This document shows, one piece after another, positions 8,398-16,355 of a stretch of 35,734 nucleotides of DNA. Source of the stretch: an uncultured Rikenellaceae bacterium. Lineage in GTDB: Bacteria; Bacteroidota; Bacteroidia; Bacteroidales; Rikenellaceae. The stretch lies in the NCBI GenBank assembly GCA_910588925.1, contig CAJURV010000013.1, positions 1-35,734 of the forward strand, given 5' to 3'. How positions within the stretch are numbered: the stretch's first letter is position 1; each line of letters opens with the position of its first letter. The notes under the pieces were generated by a model that saw only the letters and a list, made by a program, of their open reading frames with translations, was not told the DNA's origin and searched no databases. The position numbers and the translations under genes are program-made.

Positions 8398-10056
8398 ATG
8401 ATAACTACGCTTCATATAGAGAATTATGTATTGATAGACCTTCTCGATATTCGTTTCGAGAGGGGGCTCAATATAATAACCGGCGAGACCGGTGCCGGTA
8501 AGTCGATATTGCTGGGAGCCATAGGTATGCTTACCGGTGCCCGTGCCGACAGCTCGGTAGTTAAGAACGGCGCCACCACGTGCGTTATAGAGGCCGAGTT
8601 CGAGGTGTCGGATTACGATCTGGAGCCGTTGTTCGAAGAGTACGATCTCGATTACAGCGATACCATGATAGTAAGGCGTGTAATCACGGTACAGGGCAAG
8701 AGCCGCAGTTATGTCAACGACCTGCCTGTGACGCTCGCGCAACTCAAATCCATAGGGGAGCGTCTTATCGACATCCATTCGCAGCACCAGACTTTGTTGC
8801 TCGGCGACGGCGGTTTCCAAATGGATGTGGTCGATTGCGTGGCTGAAAACGACGGGTTGCTCGGCGCTTACCGTTCGGTTCTGTCGTCGGTGAAAGCCGT
8901 ACGTGCCCGCCGCGATGCCGCTGCCGAGGAGTTGGCGCAGGCCCGGCGTGACGAGGAGTTCATGCGCTACCAATACGAACAGCTCGAGGAGGCCAAGTTG
9001 CAGCCAGGAGAGAAAGAGGAGCTGGAGGCGCAGGAGGCGGTGTTCGCCAATGCGACCGAGATAAAAGAGGCTTTGTGGAGCTCGTGCGCTTTGCTCGACG
9101 GCGATGCGGAAGACAATGTTCTGACCTCGTTGCGTAAGATAGAGAGCTCTTTGGAGTCAATATCGGAACATTCGTCGGAGGTGGCGGCCATAGCCGAACG
9201 AATATCTTCGTCTTATTACGAGCTTAAAGACGTATGCGAGGAGTTGTCGTCCCTCGATGAGGAGATAGCGGCCGACCCGGCAGAGTTGGAGAGGGTGCAG
9301 TCGCGTTTGGACAAGATATATACGCTCGAGAAGAAACATCATGTGGAGGGGGTGGAGCCCTTGATAGAGTTGCGTGACTCTTTGTCCGCCAAGTTGGCTA
9401 TGATAGACGGTAGCGACGACCGAATTGCGGAGCTCGACGCCGAATTGGCCGGTCTTACCGATAAGGCCCGTTCCATAGCCGATGAGCTTTCCGCAAGACG
9501 TTTGTCCGTAGTGGAGCGTATTCGCGAGGATGTATTGTCGCAGTTGTCGCAGTTGGGTATGGAGGGGGCGCGTCTTTCCATAGAGCTACGTCGGACGGAC
9601 GAATTGTTGCCCAATGGCTCCGACACGATAGAGTTTCTATTTTCAGCAAACAAAGGGGGGCATATGGAACGTATCGCAAAAGTGGCCTCCGGCGGCGAGA
9701 TGTCGCGATTGATGTTGGCTCTTAAGTCGTTGATGGCCTCTTTCCGCAGTCTGCCCACCGTTATATTCGACGAGATAGATACCGGTGTTTCAGGCTCCGT
9801 CGCCGACAAGATGGGCGAGATAATGGAGCGTCTGGGCGCCGGAAAACAGATAATAAACATCACCCACCTGCCGCAGGTCGCCGCAAAAGGGGCGCACCAT
9901 TTCTACGTGTACAAATCGGACAAGGATGGCGCTACCGTCACCGTCATACGCAAACTTACCGACGATGAGCGGGTGGATAAAATAGCAGAGATGCTTAGCG
10001 CCAGCCGCGTGACCGATGCCGCGAGGAGACAGGCTCGGGAGTTGTTGGGGAGGTAG
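8398..10056 (+). CDS. recN: DNA repair protein RecN
   Basis: This SMC-like ATPase of 552 residues acts in double-strand-break repair. The N-terminal half carries Walker A GETGAGKS (29-36) and the family motif VNDLPVTLAQLKSIGERLIDIHSQHQ. The centre is coiled-coil rich in Glu, Ala and Lys. The C-terminal half has the ABC signature ASGGEMSRLMLALK, Walker B TVIFDEIDTGVSG, and the switch region INITHLPQVAAKGAHHFYVYK. Length is typical. ATG 8398 is chosen because MITTLHIENYVLID is the conserved beginning. No partner gene is adjacent; the downstream cassette is AT-rich and looks unrelated. Confidence 0.97.
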   Translation: MITTLHIENYVLIDLLDIRFERGLNIITGETGAGKSILLGAIGMLTGARADSSVVKNGATTCVIEAEFEVSDYDLEPLFEEYDLDYSDTMIVRRVITVQGKSRSYVNDLPVTLAQLKSIGERLIDIHSQHQTLLLGDGGFQMDVVDCVAENDGLLGAYRSVLSSVKAVRARRDAAAEELAQARRDEEFMRYQYEQLEEAKLQPGEKEELEAQEAVFANATEIKEALWSSCALLDGDAEDNVLTSLRKIESSLESISEHSSEVAAIAERISSSYYELKDVCEELSSLDEEIAADPAELERVQSRLDKIYTLEKKHHVEGVEPLIELRDSLSAKLAMIDGSDDRIAELDAELAGLTDKARSIADELSARRLSVVERIREDVLSQLSQLGMEGARLSIELRRTDELLPNGSDTIEFLFSANKGGHMERIAKVASGGEMSRLMLALKSLMASFRSLPTVIFDEIDTGVSGSVADKMGEIMERLGAGKQIINITHLPQVAAKGAHHFYVYKSDKDGATVTVIRKLTDDERVDKIAEMLSASRVTDAARRQARELLGR

Positions 10057-10161
10057 GGTAATTCGTATGGAAAATTCTGTCAATATTCTAACATAGATTG
10101 TGATAGGGTAACCTTTTTTAAAGATTGGGGATGATAAATAATATTGATAATTTGTATTGTT

Positions 10162-11049
10162 ATGTTGAATAAATTGATTTCATACTGTGCAGATAAATAT
10201 GCCAAAGACGGTAAATGTAAGACATGTGGCCAACAACGTTGTTTATGTGAAAATAATGATGAAAAGACCTGTTATTCGTGTATAAAACATATTCATAAAG
10301 TAGCCACTGTAGATAGAGATTATGATTGTAGGAATCTTATCTATAACTATGTCATAAAACAGTCTTATAAACATGCTTCAGAGATTGCATACGCTGTTGA
10401 ATATCTGAGTAAGTTCAAATTTGTAGTCGATTATCCGTATTGGAAAGTATGGTCAATAGGATGTGGACCCTGTTCTGAATATTTCGGATTGAGATATGCT
10501 ACGGAACATACAAATGGCTTGAGGAACAAACCTATATCTTTTGTCGGATTCGATTTAATTGAAAGTTGGAATGATATTCATGATTATATAAAGAATAATA
10601 TAGATCCGAATATAAGAATATTTAATAAAGATTGTTTCGAGTGTAGTGAGTCTCCCAATCTGATTATTCTTAATTATATGTTGTCAGATTATTGTAAAAG
10701 AGCTTCTTCTAATATAAACGATTTTATGTCAAAACTTATCGATAAGATTGAGAAATTGCCGGAGGTATGCGTTATTATAAATGATATTTCTTATAGATCA
10801 TTTGACAATAAATGTGAATATGCGTTGGATTACATGGATGACATGGAGACAAAATTGAAGAAGTATCCCGGTTATGATATCTCTAAGCATTATTTTAATC
10901 CTCAACGTACTACTGGCGAGACATATGGATCTAAATATTCAGATGATAAGCTATTGTGGTCTATGTCTCCAGAAATAAGAACTTTTTTCGATCCGTTTTC
11001 TAATTGCAATAGTTGTCAAATGATAATTGCAAAAACTACAAGATCATGA
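10162..11049 (+). CDS. Cys-rich protein with methyltransferase-like fold
   Basis: The 295-residue product begins with a cysteine cluster (CKTCGQQRCLCE...CYSC, residues ~17-38) that could bind zinc. The middle looks like a class I SAM-dependent methyltransferase: motif I-like WSIGCGPCSEYFG, a second strand ending in an acidic residue (ISFVGFDLIESW), and NLIILNYMLSDY as the motif IV-like strand. Two more Cys lie near the C terminus (NCNSC). The gene is clearly more AT-rich than recN, suggesting transfer. Its stop overlaps the start of the DUF1848 gene by 4 nt (ATGA), so the two are translationally coupled. The target is unknown; the fold call is from motif pattern only. Confidence 0.55.
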   Translation: MLNKLISYCADKYAKDGKCKTCGQQRCLCENNDEKTCYSCIKHIHKVATVDRDYDCRNLIYNYVIKQSYKHASEIAYAVEYLSKFKFVVDYPYWKVWSIGCGPCSEYFGLRYATEHTNGLRNKPISFVGFDLIESWNDIHDYIKNNIDPNIRIFNKDCFECSESPNLIILNYMLSDYCKRASSNINDFMSKLIDKIEKLPEVCVIINDISYRSFDNKCEYALDYMDDMETKLKKYPGYDISKHYFNPQRTTGETYGSKYSDDKLLWSMSPEIRTFFDPFSNCNSCQMIIAKTTRS

Positions 11050-11966
11050 TTCTTAGTGTAAGTCGTAGAACGGATATTCCGGCATTTTATTCCGAGTGGT
11101 TTTTTAATCGTATAAGAGAAGGGTTTGTGTGTGTACGTAACCCTATGAATATACATCAGATAAGCAAGATAATATTAACTCCTCAATTGGTAGATTGTAT
11201 CGTTTTTTGGACAAAAAATCCAAAGCCTATGCTAAGTCGACTCCGAGAGTTAAATTTGTATAATTATTATTTTCAGTTCACAATCAATCCGTATGATACG
11301 TTGTTGGAAAAATGTGTGCCGAGAAAGCACAATGTCATAAATACGTTTAAGGAATTGTCGGATGTGATAGGTCCTAATCGTGTGATATGGAGATATGATC
11401 CTATTTTATTGACAGATAATATTGATATTGATTACCATAAAAGATATTTTGCTAGATTAATAGATATTCTTCATGATTATACCAATCGTTGTGTTGTGAG
11501 CTTTGTGGATAATTACAAAAAAACAGAGAGAAACTTAAAAGGTGTCTTTGCGAGAGAATTAACGGATGATGAGGTCTTTGATATTTCGAGTTATATTGCG
11601 GATACAGCCGTAAAGTATGGAGTGCAGATACAAACTTGTGCGGAAAGATATGATTTACATAGGTATGGGATAGTTTCAGGTAAGTGTATCGATGATATCT
11701 TGATTTCGGAAATTGCCAGCCAAGCCATTGTCGTAAAAAAAGACAAATATCAAAGGACCGAATGTGGTTGCGTGACTAGTGTGGATATCGGAGAGTATAA
11801 TACATGTCGTCATAATTGTTTGTATTGTTATGCCAATTTCAATTCAAATAAAGTTTCTGAACGATATGGATTACATGATCCTAACTCTCCGTTACTGATA
11901 GGAAATATTAAAGATGACGATATAATTAAGGAACGTAAGATCGAGTCTTTTAGAAATTTGTTTTGA
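11046..11966 (+). CDS. DUF1848 family protein (radical-SAM-like, Cys-rich C terminus)
   Basis: This 306-residue DUF1848 protein begins MILSVSRRTDIPAFYSEWF, the conserved family start, and continues with the TIM-barrel-like strands typical of the family (VDCIVFWTKNPKPM, RVIWRYDPILLTDNI). The C-terminal region holds CGC and CRHNCLYCYAN, a Cys cluster suited to an iron-sulfur cluster. DUF1848 proteins are often described as radical-SAM-like, but I know of no established reaction. The start at 11046 is fixed by the conserved N terminus and the ATGA overlap with the upstream gene. Base composition is AT-rich like its partner. Confidence 0.8.
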   Translation: MILSVSRRTDIPAFYSEWFFNRIREGFVCVRNPMNIHQISKIILTPQLVDCIVFWTKNPKPMLSRLRELNLYNYYFQFTINPYDTLLEKCVPRKHNVINTFKELSDVIGPNRVIWRYDPILLTDNIDIDYHKRYFARLIDILHDYTNRCVVSFVDNYKKTERNLKGVFARELTDDEVFDISSYIADTAVKYGVQIQTCAERYDLHRYGIVSGKCIDDILISEIASQAIVVKKDKYQRTECGCVTSVDIGEYNTCRHNCLYCYANFNSNKVSERYGLHDPNSPLLIGNIKDDDIIKERKIESFRNLF

Positions 11967-12057
11967 TAAATTATAACTACAATAAAGGGTACCCATTTAT
12001 AACTATATTTAAGTTTACAAATGGTTGTCCCCAATGCACAGCGTTCTATCTTAGTTA

Positions 12058-12605
12058 TTATCTGAATTCAACTTCGTCCACGACGAGTTCCTGGTTGCCG
12101 AAAGTATAAAATCCGAAACCGTTATAGCTCAACGGCATGTGACGAATATTCATCATTCTGACACCGTCTATCTTGAACGTAAGCGTTTGTCCGTCGCTAA
12201 TTAAGGTCCACTCCATATCCGATCTGCGGGTTCCTGACCATTTCACTCCTTGCATTATTTTTCCTACCGTTTCATAATTTTCGTAGCGAATAAATTGTAC
12301 GAAGTCGTCGTTAAAAGAGAAGCAATAGAAATTGCCGCCGTCGAGATAGTTGAATACTAATCCTACCAATCTGTCTTATGCTAATTTTTTGTGTTTACTT
12401 TTGCCTGTATCTCAAAAGGTTTCATAATGTCTATGGGGCGTAACAGTGTGTCTCGAAGAAAGTGTTCTCTCGCATTTTGGTAGCTACTCCAGTTGTTGCG
12501 CTTACGACAACTCCTAATCCTTTGAGCTCTCCTTTTGACATAACTGTCATTACACCTCTGTCTATGATAGCTGTTCCAATGCCGTTTTTGTATGCACATT
12601 AGGTC
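12058..12605 (-). pseudogene. Decayed gene with jelly-roll-like C terminus
   Basis: Three pieces in different minus-strand frames join into one plausible sequence. They are a Gly/Val-rich piece (GIGTAIIDRGVMTVMSKGEL...ENTFFETHCYAP, 12600 to ~12437), a short bridge (PIDIMKPFEIQAKVNTK) and a longer end (RLVGLVFNYLDGGNFYCFSF...FGNQELVVDEVEFR). The last piece looks like a lectin/LamG-type beta-sandwich. At least two frame changes and a stop (TAA before DRLVG) interrupt it, and no start region is seen. It is probably the remains of a secreted or regulatory beta-sandwich protein; the family is not identified. Confidence 0.45.
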
Positions 12606-12779
12606 CATTCCAGAGAGTTGCTGTCGAATGTTTCTTTATTGAATAAGTGTAATATTTGTCAGTTTGATTATTGATGTATTTTTGCTTTGCCGACTGATTA
12701 CTCGTAGTCTTGTGGTTTGTGTCGATCGTTGTGTTTATGTACGATATATGATTGAGTGTGTTATTTGAAAAATTTTTGG

Positions 12780-12787
12780 TATATTTG
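12780..12787 (+). promoter_or_regulatory. -7 box upstream of the small membrane protein gene
   Basis: TATATTTG at 12780-12787 fits TAnnTTTG; the upstream element is poor (GTG at 12758-12760, 19 nt away). It would give a leader of about 155 nt before the ATG at 12951. I recognise no riboswitch in that leader. The stretch 12606-12950 holds no gene. Confidence 0.35.
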
Positions 12788-12950
12788 GTCGTATAAAGGT
12801 GTGGATGAAAGCGTTTTGCCTGCCTCCCGAGAGAGGGTGATTGTCTGTGTTCGTACACGCGAGTATAGCTTAAGGTCGGTTGCTGACATCTCAACGCTTT
12901 CTTTGGGGTTAATAGCCGGACAGTATCGGACGGCATAAATATTGGTCGCT

Positions 12951-13244
12951 ATGGAAGAAAATGTTACTCGGAAAGGAGAAACTAAGACAATCGTTATTCA
13001 GCAAGTTACCAAGTCTAATGGTATGGGTGTTGCCGGATTCGTGTTGGCATTGGTGTCGCTTATTTTCTGCTGGGTTCCCATTCTGTCGTGGATACTCTGG
13101 TTTTTCGGCATATTGTTGTCGTTTTTCGGCATGTTCAAACGTCCGCGCGGGTTGGCTATTGCCGGATTCCTCATTTCAGTTGTCGACTTTATACTCCTTG
13201 TTTTGTTTATAGGGGCGTTTGCTGCGGCATTGTCTTGTATCTGA
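12951..13244 (+). CDS. Small DUF4190-like membrane protein
   Basis: The 97-residue protein has a polar, Lys/Thr-rich N terminus (residues 1-25) and two or three hydrophobic segments (GVAGFVLALVSLIFCWVPIL, SWILWFFGILLSFFGMF, and a last one from GLAIAGFLISVVDFILLVLF). This GxAGFVLaLvsl...GLAIAGxxI pattern is that of DUF4190/TM2-like proteins. An upstream in-frame TTG at 12942 is less likely than the ATG. The function of this family is not known. The gene stands alone with a strong palindrome downstream. Confidence 0.65.
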   Translation: MEENVTRKGETKTIVIQQVTKSNGMGVAGFVLALVSLIFCWVPILSWILWFFGILLSFFGMFKRPRGLAIAGFLISVVDFILLVLFIGAFAAALSCI

Positions 13245-13261
13245 TATTCGGGTTATACAAA

Positions 13262-13299
13262 AAAGACACCTGACATTCAGCTGAATGTCAGGTGTCTTT
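13262..13299. terminator. Perfect 38-bp palindrome, transcription terminator
   Basis: Two 19-nt arms (13262-13280 and 13281-13299) are perfectly complementary with no extra loop. On the minus strand the stem is followed by a run of six T, a good intrinsic terminator. It sits directly downstream (minus strand) of a 3' tRNA-Pro fragment, so it is probably the original terminator of that tRNA. It may also stop the membrane-protein transcript on the plus strand. Confidence 0.7.
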
Positions 13300-13303
13300 G
13301 CAG

Positions 13304-13331
13304 TCGGGGTGACTGGATTAGAGCCAGCGGC
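13304..13331 (-). other. Duplicated 3' fragment of tRNA-Pro (probable attachment-site remnant)
   Basis: These 28 bp match the 3' end (T-arm, acceptor strand and discriminator) of the intact tRNA-Pro at 14674-14748 except for two bases in the T loop. Homology ends just past the T-arm. As for the intact tRNA, a hairpin terminator lies immediately beyond the 3' end. This is the layout left by integration of an element into a tRNA 3' end. Confidence 0.65.
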
Positions 13332-13406
13332 ATCACACCTGTTATATATGATATTTGCCGCTGTAATTTATTGTTAATCACGCTATTTTGTGGTATTGTA
13401 TTTTCA

Positions 13407-13423
13407 TTTGCAGGTATTTTGCA
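13407..13423 (+). repeat. 17-bp direct repeat, copy 1
   Basis: TTTGCAGGTATTTTGCA occurs here and again at 14516-14532, 1109 bp apart. Both copies lie inside the region bounded by the tRNA-Pro and its 3' fragment. They may be recombinase binding sites of the lost element. Confidence 0.45.
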
Positions 13424-13544
13424 GGTGATTATTGAGCCGATATTAAGATATTGCGCCTATCGAGTGGAGATACGGAAACGCCTCCAGATAAACCCTATGG
13501 ATTTGTTAGTAGCTCGTAGTAGGTGCATTTTTTGTTTTGTGCTG

Positions 13545-13658
13545 ACGAATCCAAATCAAGTTTTCCAATACAATGGAGGCCCTATTACCTTTCAGAAAGA
13601 GAATAGTGTAATGATTAATGCAACTGAAATGGCAGGGCTTGGGCGCATCCGCAGATGA
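13545..13658 (+). pseudogene. KilA-N domain gene fragment
   Basis: A reading frame contains NQVFQYNGGPITFQKE followed by NSVMINATEMAG. This is the characteristic beginning of KilA-N DNA-binding proteins of phages and mobile elements, but it runs into unrelated residues (LGRIRR) and a stop. The body of the domain is missing. The frame remains open upstream to about 13371 without family likeness. It is most likely a remnant of the integrated element between the tRNA-Pro copies. Confidence 0.5.
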
Positions 13659-13724
13659 CACTTTCTACTTCCAAATTTTTTTCGTAAGAGGAAATTACAT
13701 GCGGGCATAGTTTTTCAACAAACA

Positions 13725-13752
13725 ATTAAGCCATCCTTGCGAATGGCTTAAT
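13725..13752 (-). terminator. Hairpin downstream of the DUF4160/DUF2442 pair
   Basis: ATTAAGCCAT (13725-13734) and ATGGCTTAAT (13743-13752) form a perfect 10-bp stem with an 8-nt loop. On the minus strand it follows the DUF2442 stop after about 50 nt and is followed by a moderately T-rich stretch. It probably terminates that operon. Confidence 0.45.
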
Positions 13753-13801
13753 GGCAGATTTATCTGCATCGGATTGTGGCATAAATAAACACACTTACTA
13801 T

Positions 13802-14038
13802 TTATTTACTGGCCGTTCCTATGTCATAGAGAAATTCAGGTGCGAAATCTGCTCCGTTAGCCCATTCGATAGTTTCGTGCATAAGTCCGTATTGTATAAA
13901 CTTGCATTTATCGAGAAGTTCGCCGAAGATCTCACCTGACAAATACGGCTTCAAATTACACACCCGCTTTTCGCCATTATTAAATGTCAGAGCCAGCGTA
14001 TAATCGCCAAGATAATCTACATCCGTAATCTTCAACAT
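13802..14038 (-). CDS. DUF2442 protein, second gene of a putative toxin-antitoxin pair
   Basis: This 78-residue protein has the DUF2442 pattern (ITDVDYLGDYTLALTFNNGEKRVCNLKPYL...), a small mixed alpha/beta fold. DUF2442 and DUF4160 genes commonly occur side by side and are predicted to be toxin-antitoxin modules, with no settled biochemistry that I know of. The gene follows the DUF4160 gene by 7 nt. The C terminus (LYDIGTASK) is slightly odd and may reflect a changed end next to the decayed insertion. Confidence 0.75.
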   Translation of the reverse strand: MLKITDVDYLGDYTLALTFNNGEKRVCNLKPYLSGEIFGELLDKCKFIQYGLMHETIEWANGADFAPEFLYDIGTASK

Positions 14039-14045
14039 AATTACA

Positions 14046-14303
14046 CTATTTTAATGGTTCTACCGTTCCGATACGTTCGCCTTTTATGGCTTTCTCCCAT
14101 AACGACAACAACTCTTCCTCGTGTTGGTCAATCCACTTATTTACAAGAGAGATAACCTTTGCGGGAGCTTTACCGTCCACAACCCGATCTATAATGCGGA
14201 TATTACAAACATATTCTCCATAAGTGAAATGAATATGTGGCGGGTTGTGGTCTCTCCAATATAGGTACAACACTATACCGTAAAATCGACATATTTCAGG
14301 CAT
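14046..14303 (-). CDS. DUF4160 protein, first gene of a putative toxin-antitoxin pair
   Basis: This 85-residue protein starts MPEICRFYGIVLYLYWRDHNPPHIHFTYGEY, the hallmark of DUF4160 with its conserved H-N-P-P-H-I-H. Clustered His residues suggest a catalytic or metal site; this is inference. It is followed after 7 nt by DUF2442, the usual partner. The pair lies inside the ~1.4-kb region bounded by tRNA-Pro and its 3' fragment and is the only apparently intact cargo there. Confidence 0.8.
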   Translation of the reverse strand: MPEICRFYGIVLYLYWRDHNPPHIHFTYGEYVCNIRIIDRVVDGKAPAKVISLVNKWIDQHEEELLSLWEKAIKGERIGTVEPLK

Positions 14304-14515
14304 ATCATTTTATTTTTGTTTATAGCAAATATAAGTCCAAAATTTAGATCTAAGAGAATTTTAACAATAAAAAACCGTAGTCTCAACAAGCATCAATAAA
14401 TCAAAGAATATCTGTTTTGCCTTTTTTAATTATGGCTACTTTCAATGGAGCCGGTCTTTCATCTTTGGTGTTGCGGTATCAAGATAGAATTTTGTCATTG
14501 TTATATCTAATATTT

Positions 14516-14532
14516 TTTGCAGGTATTTTGCA
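14516..14532 (+). repeat. 17-bp direct repeat, copy 2
   Basis: This is the second copy of TTTGCAGGTATTTTGCA (first at 13407-13423). It lies about 140 bp inside the tRNA-Pro end of the decayed insertion. The 14304-14629 stretch holds no convincing gene. Confidence 0.45.
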
Positions 14533-14629
14533 TGTGAAACGTGCGAAAGGTAGCTTTTCTGTGCGAAAAGTAGTGAAAAAACGTCGTTTTTCCCACAATT
14601 TGAGCCTCAATTTGAGGCGAATAACAAAA

Positions 14630-14656
14630 AAATCCAGTCATTTAATGACTGGATTT
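14630..14656 (-). terminator. Terminator of tRNA-Pro
   Basis: AAATCCAGTCATT and AATGACTGGATTT form a 13-bp perfect stem directly 3' of the tRNA on the minus strand. The stem is followed by a run of seven T, typical of an intrinsic terminator. Confidence 0.75.
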
Positions 14657-14673
14657 CAGTTTTTGGGATTCTG

Positions 14674-14748
14674 TCGGGGTGACTGGATTCGAACCAGCGG
14701 CCACACGCCCCCCAGACGTGTACTCTAACCGGGCTGAGCTACACCCCG
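14674..14748 (-). tRNA. tRNA-Pro (GGG anticodon)
   Basis: The 75-nt cloverleaf folds cleanly. The acceptor stem is CGGGGTG/CACCCCG with discriminator A, the D arm is AGCTC...GAGT, and the anticodon arm carries GGG in its loop. The T arm contains GGTTCGAATCC. CCA is not encoded. It decodes proline CCC/CCU. A consensus promoter lies just upstream and a strong hairpin terminator downstream. Its 3' end is duplicated at 13304-13331, marking it as a past integration site. Confidence 0.93.
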
Positions 14749-14764
14749 CTCTGTTTTACGGATG

Positions 14765-14795
14765 CAAATATAGATTGTTTATTCCTATTGTGCAA
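14765..14795 (-). promoter_or_regulatory. Promoter of tRNA-Pro
   Basis: On the minus strand TTG (14795-14793), a 20-nt spacer and TATATTTG (14772-14765) give a full consensus promoter. Transcription would start about 10 nt before the mature tRNA 5' end. Confidence 0.7.
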
Positions 14796-14882
14796 ATATT
14801 TTCTTCCGTTTTTTGCCTGTAATTGCGTAGTGTGTTGTCGTTCAGTGTGTTTGCGGAGATGAGGTGCGGAATAGCCGTAAAA

Positions 14883-16139
14883 CTATTTCCTGCATTGCAG
14901 TGCCGTCAGATCTTCGAAGAATGATGGGTACGACTTTTCCACCGCTTCGGCCCCGTCTATGGTTATGGGGCTGTCTGCACGCAGGGCGCTGACGGCTATA
15001 GACATTGCCATGCGGTGGTCTCCGTGGCTCGAGAGGGTCAAGCCTCCCTTTATCGGTCCGCCCCTTACTATGAGTGCGTCGTCGTAAGAACCGTCTATGT
15101 ATATGCCCATTGCGGCATAAAGGTCTATCAGCACTTTGGCCCTGTCGCTCTCTTTGTGTGTGAGGCGTCCGGTGCCTAAAAGCGTGCTTTCGCCATCGCA
15201 TCCGGCGGCTAAGGCCACGAGGGCCGGGAATAGGTCGGGGCAGTGCGTGGCGTCGAACGAGAAGCAGTTTACCGGGGAGCGTTCGACCGTAACCTGGTCC
15301 CACTCTATGGATATGCGTGCTCCGGCATAGTCGAGCGCTTCGAGTATCGCTTTGTCGGCCTGTAGCGACCGACCGTGCAGATTACCTACGGTGACATTCC
15401 CAGACAGTGCGCCGGCCACCAGCAGACACGAAGCCCCGCTCCAATCGCCCTCTACGTTGTAGCATTGCGGTTTGTAGCGTTGTCCGCCTTTGATGATGAA
15501 ACGTCGGTAGTTCTCGTTCTCTACGCGCACGCCGAACGATTGCAATACGTCGCATGTCATGTCTATATACGGGCGCGACGTCAGGTTGTCTACGGTTACC
15601 ACCGAGTCCGCGGCCACTAACGGCAATGCCGTGAGGAGTCCGGACAGAAACTGCGAGCTTACGCTCCCGTCCACAGTCACTTCGCCGCCTTTGACGGGGC
15701 CGCATACGGTCAGGGGCAAATGTCCGTCGCAAGTGTCTATGTTAGCTCCGAGCGCACGTAACGGCGCCTCCATCATCTCCACAGGACGCGACATTATAGA
15801 TCCGTGCCCGGTGATGGTTACAGGCCGCGATGCCAATGCGGCTATAGGGGTGAAAAGACGTGTGGAAAGCCCCGATTCTCCGATAGATAAGGTGTCCGAG
15901 GCGGGCGATGGCGTAGAGTGTCCCGTTATCGTAACGTCGCCGCCGCTCATTGTAACCGTGGCGCCGAGCGATTCCGCCACCGATAGCGCCGCCTTCGTGT
16001 CGTTGCAGTCTCCTATGTTCCGAAGGATTGATTCGCCGTCGGCCAGTGCGGCTACGGCTATGGCGCGTTGTGCGTAACTCTTGGATGACGGGGCTGTGAC
16101 GGTTCCCGATATGGATGATGGCGATACGGTCTTTTGCAT
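14883..16139 (-). CDS. aroA: 3-phosphoshikimate 1-carboxyvinyltransferase (EPSP synthase)
   Basis: The 418-residue enzyme joins shikimate-3-phosphate and phosphoenolpyruvate in the sixth step of the shikimate pathway. Substrate-binding motifs are clear: APSSKSYAQRAIAVAALADGES near the N terminus, IGESGLSTRLFTPIAAL, SSQFLSGLLTALPL, and near the C terminus the active-site region THKESDRA and SHGDHRMAMSIAV. GESGLSTR takes the place of the usual GNAGTxxR motif, a variant sometimes associated with altered inhibitor binding. Length is near the family norm. aroC lies 3.7 kb away on the opposite strand, so the two are not one operon. Confidence 0.95.
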   Translation of the reverse strand: MQKTVSPSSISGTVTAPSSKSYAQRAIAVAALADGESILRNIGDCNDTKAALSVAESLGATVTMSGGDVTITGHSTPSPASDTLSIGESGLSTRLFTPIAALASRPVTITGHGSIMSRPVEMMEAPLRALGANIDTCDGHLPLTVCGPVKGGEVTVDGSVSSQFLSGLLTALPLVAADSVVTVDNLTSRPYIDMTCDVLQSFGVRVENENYRRFIIKGGQRYKPQCYNVEGDWSGASCLLVAGALSGNVTVGNLHGRSLQADKAILEALDYAGARISIEWDQVTVERSPVNCFSFDATHCPDLFPALVALAAGCDGESTLLGTGRLTHKESDRAKVLIDLYAAMGIYIDGSYDDALIVRGGPIKGGLTLSSHGDHRMAMSIAVSALRADSPITIDGAEAVEKSYPSFFEDLTALQCRK

Positions 16140-16244
16140 AATTCGGCGGTATCTTTGTGATCTGCTTTTCTTTCGGTTTCACCGGTCGCATCGGGTGGAA
16201 ACACTGCGACCGATGCCCGGCTCGTGGCGGAGATTTATGTAACG

Positions 16245-16252
16245 CAAAAGTA
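16245..16252 (-). promoter_or_regulatory. Possible -7 box for aroA
   Basis: TACTTTTG on the minus strand fits TAnnTTTG, about 105 nt upstream of the aroA start. The nearest TTG is 24 nt further upstream, longer than usual, so the call is weak. Confidence 0.35.
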
Positions 16253-16355
16253 GCTTTTATATTCCATAAAACGTTACAAGACGCTTAAAATTTAATCAAT
16301 GTGGATGTGACGGAACATCCATGTGATTTTTAATTCCTGTTTGGTTTCTGATTGA

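Noticed and set aside
12756..12938. A small plus-strand frame before the DUF4190-like gene.
   Set aside because: It overlaps the -7 box of that gene and has no conserved pattern; it is treated as leader sequence.
14417..14728. A plus-strand frame ending in RGDWIRTSGHTPPRRVL.
   Set aside because: This is the reverse complement of tRNA-Pro read as protein, a common false gene call.
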